64,000 bases of DNA. It comes from Enterococcus sp. BWR-S5. GTDB taxonomy: Bacteria > Bacillota > Bacilli > Lactobacillales > Enterococcaceae. The translations under genes and the position numbers were made by a program. The stretch lies in the NCBI RefSeq assembly GCF_016745255.1, contig NZ_JADOEQ010000002.1, positions 186,001 through 250,000 of the forward strand, given 5' to 3'. This document shows, one piece after another, positions 26,350 to 33,864 of the stretch. How positions within the stretch are numbered: the stretch's first letter is position 1; every line of letters starts with the position of its first letter. The notes under the pieces are model-generated. The model did no database searches, was not told the origin of the DNA, and saw nothing but the letters and a program-made list of their open reading frames with translations.

Positions 26350-26404
26350 AAAAAACTCTAGCATTTCTACGCCAGCAGTGAACAGCAGTCACTCGTTAGG
26401 CTAG
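26350..26404 (-). terminator. Terminator after the WYL regulator gene
   Basis: A long interrupted hairpin (CTAGC...GCTAG outside, AGTGA...TCACT inside) is followed by TTTTTT on the minus strand, just before the promoter of the mcc operon. It insulates the operon from the upstream gene. Confidence 0.6.
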
Positions 26405-26451
26405 AACAAAATATGGAAACCGCACGGCCGAATTTTCATTTTACCTATACA

Positions 26452-27384
26452 TCAATTTTCGTATATCACAGCGATATCGCGGATTCTACGCTTCATTTCT
26501 TCTCGAACATGCGCGGGCTCTAAACACTCGCATTTATCTCCAAAGCTGAACAAAACATTGTAATAATAGTCGTTCTCTATGAAGGGCAGCTGCACGAGAA
26601 AATGCTCCTCACCATCTGCTAAAAAGTCCTCATACGCACAATATTCCAGCACCTGATCGATGACCGAATGATGAATGCGAAGCTTGATGTTTTTCTGCAT
26701 GGCTGCCGCTTGCTCTGTAAAGTCCAGCTCCGGCTTCAGATATTCTCGCGGTGTAAATCCTTCCTCTTGTATTTTCAGGTCAGACATACGGGATAATCTG
26801 AACAAACGAAAATCCTTTCTTTCATGACAATAGCCTTGCCAATACCAGTGACTATTTTTCAGGACCAGTTGATACGGCTCCGCCTTGCGTACCGTTTTAT
26901 TGCCGTAGCGGTCTATATACTCGAAAGACAGCAGCTTACTCTCCTGTAGCGCTGTTTTAATCCTATCTAAATATGGTTGCATATTCCGATTACTCAACCA
27001 CGGACTTAAATCAATCGATAGTTGATTGGCTTTTAAATCAATATCCTTGGCCTGCTCCTCCGGAATAAAGCTTTTGACCTTCGCTAAGGCATGTACCAGC
27101 TCGTCTCCCCCTGTCATACTGGAAAGACTGGACAGTCCCATTAATAGACTCGAAAGCTCTGTTGTTGAAAAGACCTTTTTATCGACCTTGTATTGCTCCA
27201 TGATTTCAAAACCACCGCCAACACCCGATGTCGAACGAATAGGAATCCCTGCCATGTTGATGGACTCTATGTCACGATAGATTGTGCGCAGAGACACTTC
27301 AAATTTATCAGCTAATTCCTTGGCACCGATGCGCTTCTTATCAAGAAGTATCATAATAATGCTAATTAGTCTGTCAACTCTCAT
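26452..27384 (-). CDS. YafY/DeoR-type transcriptional regulator with WYL domain
   Basis: A 310-residue regulator: N-terminal helix-turn-helix (RLISIIMILLDKKRIGAKELADKF, then EVSLRTIYRDIESINMAGI), WYL domain around residues 140-215 (LSFEYIDRYGNK... and HWYWQGYCHERKDFRLFRLSR) and a C-terminal extension domain. ATG 27384 is chosen: GGAGGG lies ten bases before it, whereas the longer frame begins at a TTG inside the ribosome site. It is divergent from an isochorismatase-family gene. The shared promoter region holds a 7-base inverted repeat spanning the -35, consistent with autoregulation and control of that gene. Confidence 0.88.
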   Translation of the reverse strand: MRVDRLISIIMILLDKKRIGAKELADKFEVSLRTIYRDIESINMAGIPIRSTSGVGGGFEIMEQYKVDKKVFSTTELSSLLMGLSSLSSMTGGDELVHALAKVKSFIPEEQAKDIDLKANQLSIDLSPWLSNRNMQPYLDRIKTALQESKLLSFEYIDRYGNKTVRKAEPYQLVLKNSHWYWQGYCHERKDFRLFRLSRMSDLKIQEEGFTPREYLKPELDFTEQAAAMQKNIKLRIHHSVIDQVLEYCAYEDFLADGEEHFLVQLPFIENDYYYNVLFSFGDKCECLEPAHVREEMKRRIRDIAVIYEN

Positions 27385-27416
27385 GTAATCACCGCCCTCC
27401 AAAATTTCTTTTTTTC

Positions 27417-27462
27417 AGTATAGATTGTTGCCATACTGGTGTCAACAATTGGTCAGTATAAT
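27417..27462. promoter_or_regulatory. Overlapping divergent promoters with an inverted-repeat operator
   Basis: Minus strand: TTGACA (27445-27440), 17 bases, TATACT (27422-27417). Plus strand: TATAAT at 27457-27462 with no strong -35. ATTGTTG (27424-27430) and CAACAAT (27443-27449) form a perfect inverted repeat with a 12-base spacer covering both promoters. It is the likely binding site of the WYL regulator. Confidence 0.6.
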
Positions 27463-27541
27463 AAGGGTATAAATAAAACAAACACGATGAATCACAGCCT
27501 ATTTTGTTCAGTCGCATTCATCAATCAGGAGGAAAAAAATC

Positions 27542-28033
27542 ATGCAAACAAAAGCCTTAGTCGTTATCGACATTCAAAATGATATCACCAAAAATTACAA
27601 GGAAATTATCGACAATATCAATAATGCCATTGATTGGGCAGCCAGCAATGACCTGCATATCGTATATATTCGACATGAAAATTTATCCGCCGGTACAAGA
27701 ACCTTCAAACCCAATACACCAGGAGCTGAGCTGGCTCCTGACTTGAAACTTGTATCTAATCATATTTTTACGAAATCTAAAGGAAACGCATTAACCAGCG
27801 AGGAATTTGCAGCCTTTATTCAAGAAAACGAAATCAATGATTTCTACCTAACAGGAGCAGATGCGGTTGCCTGTGTGAAATCAACGTGCTACAACATGCG
27901 CAAAGCAGATTATGGCGTTACGGTTCTGGCTGATTGCATCACCAGTTATGACAAACGAAAGATGGACGAGATGCTGCGTTATTATGAAAGCAAAGGGAGT
28001 CAGATTGCTCGTTTGGAAGAGCTTGTAAGCTGA
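27542..28033 (+). CDS. Isochorismatase-family cysteine hydrolase
   Basis: A 163-residue hydrolase. The catalytic triad is visible as Asp in LVVIDIQND (residue 10), Lys in FTKSKGNALTSEEF, and Cys in GADAVACVKSTCYNMR, with the preceding cis-peptide region VAC. Such enzymes hydrolyse amides or vinyl ethers (nicotinamidase, isochorismatase, N-carbamoyl hydrolases); the substrate is undetermined. It is controlled from a promoter shared with the divergent WYL regulator. The ribosome site AGGAGGAAA lies seven bases before ATG. Confidence 0.88.
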   Translation: MQTKALVVIDIQNDITKNYKEIIDNINNAIDWAASNDLHIVYIRHENLSAGTRTFKPNTPGAELAPDLKLVSNHIFTKSKGNALTSEEFAAFIQENEINDFYLTGADAVACVKSTCYNMRKADYGVTVLADCITSYDKRKMDEMLRYYESKGSQIARLEELVS

Positions 28034-28050
28034 GTGGTTTTGTATAAACA

Positions 28051-28086
28051 AAAAAAGCCGAAGAGATTGTTGCCTCTTCGGCTTTT
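28051..28086. terminator. Bidirectional terminator
   Basis: AAAAGCCGAAGAG and CTCTTCGGCTTTT form a perfect stem flanked by A- and T-runs, between convergent genes. Confidence 0.88.
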
Positions 28087-28143
28087 AAGGTATTCTGAAA
28101 AACAATCGATTTTTACACAAAGCAACTGAGCGTTGATTTTTGC

Positions 28144-28770
28144 TTATTTAGATACTGTCTGATAAAAATCATACAAATAATCTAAACTGGTCAATTGTCG
28201 ATTACAGTTACAGCTATCTGTACACACATAATTTCCTTTTTTGGTATAAGTTCCGTCTCCCGAGCTCTTTGTAGTGGAGAGAAACATCGCAACATTCCCT
28301 ATACTATGGCAGATAGAGCATACATTTTTTATCACCTGTGGAGACATCACACCATACATGCCAACGAGCTTGTCCCCATAAAAGAAGTTGATATATTTTC
28401 TTTGCGTACCTATATCATCCCAAGCAAGATAGGTTGTCTCTTTCAAGTCATACTCTTCTATTTTCGGGTACTTCAATTTTTTAACTTTTCTAAACGATTT
28501 CTCGATTTGTTTACTGGAAATCGTTGGAAAAGGGGCAACATGCATTTTTAGCTTGTCATAGATTTTCACAGCTCTGGCATTCGTTAGCTTCATATCCATG
28601 TAGTCAGTATAAATCAACTCATGAAGCTCTTTTCCCAAAAGCGGCTCAATTTTTGAAGTGGCCACTGCTTGTGACGTTTTTACCACTTGCTTATCATTGA
28701 CTGTTTTGTATATATTAATTAAATTTGTAATTTCTTGTTTTACTACATTATATTGATAGGGTTGTAACAT
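28144..28770 (-). CDS. FusB/FusC-family EF-G-binding protein (putative fusidic acid protection)
   Basis: A 208-residue protein with the two-domain plan of FusB/FusC: an N-terminal helical bundle (about 1-85) and a C-terminal domain with a zinc finger made of CSICH (near 150) and CTDSCNCN (near 185). Conserved parts such as KKLKYPKIEEYDLKET and YLAWDDIG with FFYGDKLVGMYG match the family. FusB-type proteins bind EF-G and release it from fusidic-acid-stalled ribosomes. Chromosomal homologues are widespread and may give only low-level resistance. A 15-codon leader and hairpins upstream suggest expression induced by ribosome stalling. Confidence 0.88.
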   Translation of the reverse strand: MLQPYQYNVVKQEITNLINIYKTVNDKQVVKTSQAVATSKIEPLLGKELHELIYTDYMDMKLTNARAVKIYDKLKMHVAPFPTISSKQIEKSFRKVKKLKYPKIEEYDLKETTYLAWDDIGTQRKYINFFYGDKLVGMYGVMSPQVIKNVCSICHSIGNVAMFLSTTKSSGDGTYTKKGNYVCTDSCNCNRQLTSLDYLYDFYQTVSK

Positions 28771-28772
28771 GT

Positions 28773-28843
28773 TATTTTCCTTCTTTCTTTCAATGAATAC
28801 ATGATACTTCGAAGAAAAATAATCGTTTAAATCAAAGTATCAT
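28773..28843 (-). promoter_or_regulatory. Hairpin region between leader peptide and FusB-type gene
   Basis: On the minus strand ATGATACTT (28843-28835, overlapping the leader stop) pairs perfectly with AAGTATCAT (28809-28801). The TTTTTCTTC segment just before the second arm can instead pair with GAAGGAAAA, the ribosome site of the downstream gene. Alternative structures of this kind are typical of translational attenuators. Confidence 0.5.
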
Positions 28844-28887
28844 CGTTTGGATGAAACCTCGATAGTTACTAAAGATGATGTTATCAT
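28840..28887 (-). CDS. Leader peptide MITSSLVTIEVSSKR upstream of the FusB-type gene
   Basis: A 15-codon frame with a near-perfect ribosome site AGGAGGTGG (28901-28893) and stop at 28842-28840, lying 70 bases before the FusB-type start codon. It follows a TATAAT -10 at 28917-28912. Such a strong site on a tiny frame, followed by hairpins, implies regulation by translation of the leader. Confidence 0.6.
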   Translation of the reverse strand: MITSSLVTIEVSSKR

Positions 28888-28911
28888 CTCAACCACCTCC
28901 TAGCTCTAGGA

Positions 28912-28940
28912 ATTATACTACGTTTTATGCCTACAGTAAA
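28912..28940 (-). promoter_or_regulatory. Promoter of the leader and FusB-type gene
   Basis: TTTACT (28940-28935), 17 bases, TATAAT (28917-28912), all on the minus strand. Confidence 0.5.
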
Positions 28941-29139
28941 CATACAAGTTTTTTCCAGTCTAGCTCTATTCGCGCTTTTAAGAGCATCGTTTATTTCAAA
29001 AGAGAATATTCTTCGATAATGGTTTCGCCCCACCATGTATTTTCAGGTTTGATGACAGTAATAAAAATTTGACTATTTCGTGCTTTTTGTTGGTGGTCAG
29101 ACTATAATGAACATAGCTACGAAGAATGGGGGGAGTACG

Positions 29140-30600
29140 GTGATTGAATCATTTATTGAGAAAGATGTTCTTCGACAAGTTAAATTGATTGAATACCTTT
29201 ATGAGTTGGAAAAACTGACCTTACGCGAGGTTGCCAAGCGATTACAGGTGACAACGAATACAGTGAAACGAGACTTCGATAAAGTCGTCTTCCTTTTAGA
29301 GGAGCAAATCGAACATTCCGAGCTCACTAGTACAACGATTTCCATTATTTTCAACAGCTCGTTTACCCGATATGACTTAGCCAAAATAATCTATCAGGAT
29401 TCGTATTTTTTAAAAACCTGTGCTTATTATTTACTTGGTGAATCCGACTACTTGACTATCGTAGAAGCAGAATTTATTTCGGTCGCCAAAGCTTTCACTA
29501 TAAAAAAACAGGTGGAGAGCTATTTTAGGGCGGCAGGAATCATGGATGAAAAAAGTGCATTTATCCCTAATGAAATCCGCTATCGCTTAGTGCTCATTTC
29601 TGTTTGGATGCGGTGCGACCTATTAGATAAGCTGATTGCTCCGAGCCAATATAAAACCGCCACCGTTTTTGTCGACCAAGTCTTGTTTAAATTCGCTAAT
29701 GGATATGAAAAGAACAACAGAGAATATCAATTTTTATTACTAAATACCTATTTGTCGCTTAGCCGATTTAAAGAGTTTTCTCTGATCTATGAAAAGGATG
29801 AGATTACTTATTTAAAAAATACGCCGACGTTTCATCAACTGATGGATGTCAATGAGCTGATTTTAGCGAAAGAAAAATTACCGGAAGCAGAAATTCAGTA
29901 TCTGGCTTCTATCTATAAAACAATCCCTTTGAACACGAGCAATTATTTAATTGTGGAAATGAACTACCAGAGGGAAAGAGAATTGATGATTGAAAGAAAT
30001 GCCATGGTGCGCCAATTAATCAAAAGTTTTGAAAATGAGTTTGGTGTCGATTTATTCGATCATATTTTATTTGAAAAACCATTTATGAATTTTATCTATT
30101 CCCTATGGCAAGAAACCCAAGCTTTTTCTGCTGAAAAGCATTTTTACCTGAGCGACCAGCAACTACATTTAGCAGAAAGAATCAAGCATGTCCTAGAAGC
30201 TTGGCAAAAGCAATTTGATTTAGATGCGGCATTCACATTCAATCAGACCACACTTGAAAAGTTTTGTTCCCAAGTAACGGCGAGCTTGATACAAAAAAGA
30301 GCGCAAAAATTTGTTTTCTTCTTTATTGCAGAAGACGAACTGTCCCATACCATTTATCGAGAAAACCTAAAGCGTTGGTTGAACCTAGACTATAACGTTA
30401 TTGATAGTACGATGTATTATTCCTTAGACGACTTACCGATTTATGTCAAAGAATGGCCCAGTATCATTATCTGCGAGCGATCCCTAAAGCACGATTTCAC
30501 GATTCCTGATACACTCAGCTTTTTCCCTATCTCACGAAACTCGATTTTGGAGGATACTAAAAATATTTTATCCTCTGTTTATCATTGGAAATCTGAATAA
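29140..30600 (+). CDS. Mga-type helix-turn-helix transcriptional regulator
   Basis: A 486-residue regulator: N-terminal Mga helix-turn-helix (about 10-60; KLTLREVAKRLQVTTNTVKR), then a long helical region like the PRD-containing middle of Mga/AtxA proteins, and a C-terminal alpha/beta segment resembling an EIIB-like fold. The frame is open from 29080, but that start lies before the TATAAT at 29103-29108. GTG 29140, preceded by GGGGGGAG, is preferred. Mga-type proteins activate surface protein genes. The adjacent downstream gene encodes a secreted sortase-like protein and is a plausible target. A terminator follows. Confidence 0.85.
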   Translation: MIESFIEKDVLRQVKLIEYLYELEKLTLREVAKRLQVTTNTVKRDFDKVVFLLEEQIEHSELTSTTISIIFNSSFTRYDLAKIIYQDSYFLKTCAYYLLGESDYLTIVEAEFISVAKAFTIKKQVESYFRAAGIMDEKSAFIPNEIRYRLVLISVWMRCDLLDKLIAPSQYKTATVFVDQVLFKFANGYEKNNREYQFLLLNTYLSLSRFKEFSLIYEKDEITYLKNTPTFHQLMDVNELILAKEKLPEAEIQYLASIYKTIPLNTSNYLIVEMNYQRERELMIERNAMVRQLIKSFENEFGVDLFDHILFEKPFMNFIYSLWQETQAFSAEKHFYLSDQQLHLAERIKHVLEAWQKQFDLDAAFTFNQTTLEKFCSQVTASLIQKRAQKFVFFFIAEDELSHTIYRENLKRWLNLDYNVIDSTMYYSLDDLPIYVKEWPSIIICERSLKHDFTIPDTLSFFPISRNSILEDTKNILSSVYHWKSE

Positions 30601-30606
30601 TAAATC

Positions 30607-30675
30607 AAAAGAAGACAGTTGTACCCTGTAGATGCCTTTCCGGCACTTGGGTCACAGCTGTTTTCTTTATTTTTT
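30607..30675 (+). terminator. Terminator after the Mga-type gene
   Basis: GAAGACAGTTGT-ACCC and GGGT-CACAGCTGTTTTC form a stem followed by TTTATTTTTT. Confidence 0.65.
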
Positions 30676-30784
30676 CACATTTTCTGAAACTTCATGAAAT
30701 AACAAAGAAAATTTCATAGAAAAAGAGTCGTATACTACTCTCGAAAAATAAACAATATACATTTTGTTAAAGGGAGTGTTTACG

Positions 30785-31735
30785 ATGAATACATTAAAAA
30801 GAACAATGCTTTTTTCTATTGGTTTGTTGTCATCACTGACTTTTTTAGGCTTTGTAACACAAGATAATCCTTCCCGTGCGGAATCAAAAGACACGATTGC
30901 TCCCAAAATCGAGCACATTGCAGATTGCACCTTGACACTGAAAAAGGCAAAAGAGTTTGATCCGCTGGAAAATGTTCAAGCTTTTGATAATATAGATGGT
31001 AATTTAACAGAAAAAATCACATTAGACAGTTATTTAAAGAAGGATACCGTTGGAAAATATAAATTAATTTACTCTGTAACAGACAGCAGCGGCAATAAAA
31101 CGACTAAAATAAGAACGGTCACCATTATCCCAGACGAAGAAACCTCTTCAAGTGCAGAGCAAGCTGCTCCCGTTGAATCAGCCCCTATTGAAACAGATGC
31201 GCCAATAGTTGAAGAGACTCAAGAAGTAACCGAAGCTGTAGAACCAGCTGTAGATAGTACACTTGTGGAAAGTGAAGCTGCACCAGTTGAGCAAAACACA
31301 GCGCCCGTCGCTGAACCAACACCAGCACCTGAACCAGTCATGTCTCAACAAAATGCGACCATCAGCTTCTTAGGTGTGACCATTCCTTTTATCGATTATA
31401 ATGGCGCTAGCGCTGCACCTGCTAGCGGAGCTGGAACTTGGACAGGTACAGGAGCGGTCAATGATGGCGCGCCTACTCACTTCATCGGACATAATCCCGG
31501 TGACTTTGCGCCAGTAATGAACATCACCGTGGGTACTCCGATTACTGTAGTGGATGGACAAGGAAATGCACGCACCTACACTGTTTATGAAGTGTTGGAT
31601 GCTTACGATGATGGACTCAATGCCCATGACCCTAACGACAACACTTGGGCTAGAGTAATTGATGCCGGCGGAGAACGAATTTCACTGCAAACCTGTATCA
31701 CTGATTCAATCAACCGAATCGTTTTAGCAAGCTGA
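30785..31735 (+). CDS. Secreted Ig-like domain/sortase-fold fusion protein
   Basis: A 316-residue exported protein. Signal peptide 1-27 or so (MNTLKRTMLFSIGLLSSL... ending near RAES). An Ig-like domain of the DUF5011/HYR type follows (about 35-118, with AFDNIDGNLTEKI and YSVTDSSGNKTTK), then a Pro/Glu/Ala-rich linker (120-190). The C-terminal sortase-like domain has the three catalytic-type residues: His in THFIGHNPGDF, Cys in ISLQTC and Arg in INRIVLAS. No sorting signal is present, so it is secreted or held by its N-terminus. ATG 30785 follows AAAGGGAGTG. The active-site set is complete, so enzymatic activity is plausible, though the substrate motif is unknown. Confidence 0.8.
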   Translation: MNTLKRTMLFSIGLLSSLTFLGFVTQDNPSRAESKDTIAPKIEHIADCTLTLKKAKEFDPLENVQAFDNIDGNLTEKITLDSYLKKDTVGKYKLIYSVTDSSGNKTTKIRTVTIIPDEETSSSAEQAAPVESAPIETDAPIVEETQEVTEAVEPAVDSTLVESEAAPVEQNTAPVAEPTPAPEPVMSQQNATISFLGVTIPFIDYNGASAAPASGAGTWTGTGAVNDGAPTHFIGHNPGDFAPVMNITVGTPITVVDGQGNARTYTVYEVLDAYDDGLNAHDPNDNTWARVIDAGGERISLQTCITDSINRIVLAS

Positions 31736-31762
31736 AAAGTTTTTTAAGAAATAAGCATAGCT

Positions 31763-31806
31763 AGAGAACAACTGGATGCTATACGTCCAGCTGTTCTCTT
31801 TTTTTA
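31763..31806 (+). terminator. Terminator after the sortase-like gene
   Basis: AGAGAACA...GGA and TCC...TGTTCTCT form a stem followed by TTTTTTT. The 220 bases that follow hold no gene I can support. Confidence 0.85.
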
Positions 31807-32028
31807 TATTGCTATTTTTGCGTTTATCCTGAAAATGAAGACTGATTTTCCACGATTGAAAAAACTCAGTTAAAGTAATAAATCAGTTCGATGATAATCG
31901 TACCTACTCTTACTTTCTCAAGCCAAAACGCTTATGCTCCTACGGTTACTCTTCGTATGGAGAAGCTTTACCACAACCTCTTGTGATATAGTATATTTAC
32001 CGAATAAAAATGATTACAGGTGAGAAGT

Positions 32029-32931
32029 ATGCAGATAAACAGGCTATTCGAAATAGTTTATATCCTCTTGGATAGGAAAAGTGTCACAGCAAAAGAATTG
32101 ACTGAACACTTCGGCGTTTCAAGACGAACCATTTGCCGTGATATAGATGCATTAAGCACAGCAGGAATTCCTGTCTATACGAAAAGGGGGAAAGGCGGCG
32201 GCATTAGTCTTTTACCCAACTTTGTGTTGAACAAATCATTACTGAATGAAGGCGAGCAAACAGAGATTTTATCTGCGTTATATGGCTTATCAAGCATTAA
32301 AACCGAGGATACTGACCAAGTCTTGCAAAAATTATCCACACGATTTAACAAAACCGTCACCAACTGGATGGACGTCGATTTTTCAGGCTGGAGCCACGAA
32401 AATGATTTCTTCAACGACTTTAAAACCGCAATCGTACAACAGCGAATTGTAGAATTTGATTATTACAACCGAGAAGGAGAGAAAACCTTTCGTCGAGTAG
32501 AACCTATACAAGTTTGGTTCAAATCTAAGGCCTGGTATCTAAAAGGCTTTTCCCTAGGGAAGCAAGACATCCGACTATTCAAAATAGGACGAATCAAGAA
32601 CCTGGTTGTCACTGACCAAAGCTTTACCGCACGTGATCCCTTGCTACTATCGGATAAAGTTGATTCCCTCACCACTGAAGAACCGAATCTGATTAAAATC
32701 AAACTCCGGATAGAACCCGAAAGAGCCTTTCGGGTATTCGATGATTTTCACGAGAGTATGATCGAAAAGCAGCCAGATGGCGGTTTCATTGTAACGGTCT
32801 TCTGGCCGGAGGATAACTGGCTTTATGGATTTATTCTATCCTTTGGCAGATATGCTGAAGTGTTAGAACCGGCGCACCTTCGAACTTTCATAAAAAATGA
32901 AGCACAAACGATTTCAAAAAAATATTTATAA
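32029..32931 (+). CDS. YafY-type transcriptional regulator with WYL domain (second copy)
   Basis: A 300-residue regulator: helix-turn-helix (MQINRLFEIVYILLDRKSVT with VSRRTICRDIDALSTAGIPV), WYL domain (about 135-200; EFDYYNREGEK, AWYLKGFSLGKQDIRLFKIGR) and a C-terminal WCX-like domain ending SFGRYAEVLEPAHLR. It is paralogous to the regulator at 26452-27384. I choose ATG 32029 over GTG 32020, since AGGTGAG lies directly before it. The small monooxygenase-like gene 80 bases downstream on the same strand may be its target. Confidence 0.87.
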   Translation: MQINRLFEIVYILLDRKSVTAKELTEHFGVSRRTICRDIDALSTAGIPVYTKRGKGGGISLLPNFVLNKSLLNEGEQTEILSALYGLSSIKTEDTDQVLQKLSTRFNKTVTNWMDVDFSGWSHENDFFNDFKTAIVQQRIVEFDYYNREGEKTFRRVEPIQVWFKSKAWYLKGFSLGKQDIRLFKIGRIKNLVVTDQSFTARDPLLLSDKVDSLTTEEPNLIKIKLRIEPERAFRVFDDFHESMIEKQPDGGFIVTVFWPEDNWLYGFILSFGRYAEVLEPAHLRTFIKNEAQTISKKYL

Positions 32932-33011
32932 TGTGACACACTGCTGTCACATTACCCTTGATATACTCAAATAGCAAAGCAAAATAAAATTTAGAAACGA
33001 GGAATTTTACC

Positions 33012-33311
33012 ATGTCTAAAGCTATTTGGTTTATCACGTATACACTTAAGGAAAACGTATCAATAGAGGAATTTCTACTTGCTTCAAAAAGATGCAACGA
33101 TGAGGTCCTATCGAAGCAAAAAGGATCTATTTCATGGAAAGTCCTTCGCGATGGCGATACTTGGGTCGATTTAGTTGAGTGGGAAACGGCAGAGGATGCA
33201 AAAAACGGCGAGACCGCAGGCGGAAGTAACCCCGCTGCCCGTGAGTTTTATTCGTTCATAAACATGAAAAGCTGTAAGCTCCAGCCGTTTTCTGTTGAGG
33301 AAAGTTATTGA
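33012..33311 (+). CDS. Antibiotic-biosynthesis-monooxygenase-like (ABM fold) small protein
   Basis: A 99-residue protein with a ferredoxin-like dimeric alpha/beta barrel pattern: strand IWFITYTLKE, helix SIEEFLLASKRCNDEV, strands GSISWKVLRDGDTWVDLVEW, helix TAEDAKNGE. This is the layout of ABM/DUF family enzymes, several of which oxidise quinones or degrade haem; many have no known substrate. The ribosome site is GAGGAA. It follows a WYL regulator on the same strand and may be controlled by it. Confidence 0.65.
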   Translation: MSKAIWFITYTLKENVSIEEFLLASKRCNDEVLSKQKGSISWKVLRDGDTWVDLVEWETAEDAKNGETAGGSNPAAREFYSFINMKSCKLQPFSVEESY

Positions 33312-33357
33312 TAAAAAGATTTCTTATTTTAGATTGCTGTCTATTATGGTAGCTAAG

Positions 33358-33630
33358 TTAAATAAATGAACTCGCCATTCCTGTTTTTTTTTGAATAGGA
33401 ATGGCGAGCTTTTTTTCAAAGTAGTCATTATCTATATGGAATTGTTTATAGACTTTCGCTACTTCTATTCCTACATCATATTGCATCATGAGCTCCGCTA
33501 ACTTAATTCCATCCATCAAAACGATTCCCTGATTTTTCGCAAACTCTTGCGCTCCACTGGAAAATCTGGAGGTTGTAATAAATACATAAGGAGCAGATAC
33601 GGTTGCTTGTATGAAATCAATGTGCGACAA
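33358..33630 (-). pseudogene. Truncated Mrr-type restriction endonuclease (C-terminal fragment)
   Basis: A 90-codon frame matching only the C-terminal part of Mrr type IV restriction enzymes: YVFITTSRFSSGAQEFAKNQ, then IVLMDGIKLAELMMQYDVG and a tail DNDYFEK. Full-length Mrr proteins are around 300 residues with an N-terminal winged-helix domain and the catalytic core before this part. Neither the core nor an upstream reading frame is found, and sequence upstream of 33630 is non-coding. It is a remnant of an inactivated restriction gene. Confidence 0.75.
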
Positions 33631-33864
33631 CTTATTACCTAACTGCTTTGATATTTATTTAAATAAAAAACGTTAAAAAAAGTTTATTCTAATGATATTT
33701 TTTCCGGTTCTTCCTTTACGCTAACGTCCCTTTTCTTTATAACGTCTGTTTTTTCTCAGAAACAGCTTAAAACAAACGAATTATTGAACTTCCGAGAGCA
33801 TTTACCCGAAGCCACAAAAATGAGATAATAGAGCATATAAAAGGTTAGTTTGGGAGGAATAATG

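Noticed and set aside
26192-26392. A 66-codon reading of the cysteine leader region
   Set aside because: The longer frame has no ribosome site and runs through the promoter; the ATG at 26278 with TTGGAGGAAGAG is the credible start.
29080-29139. Earlier start for the Mga-type regulator
   Set aside because: It would place the start codon upstream of the TATAAT; the GTG at 29140 follows a strong ribosome site.
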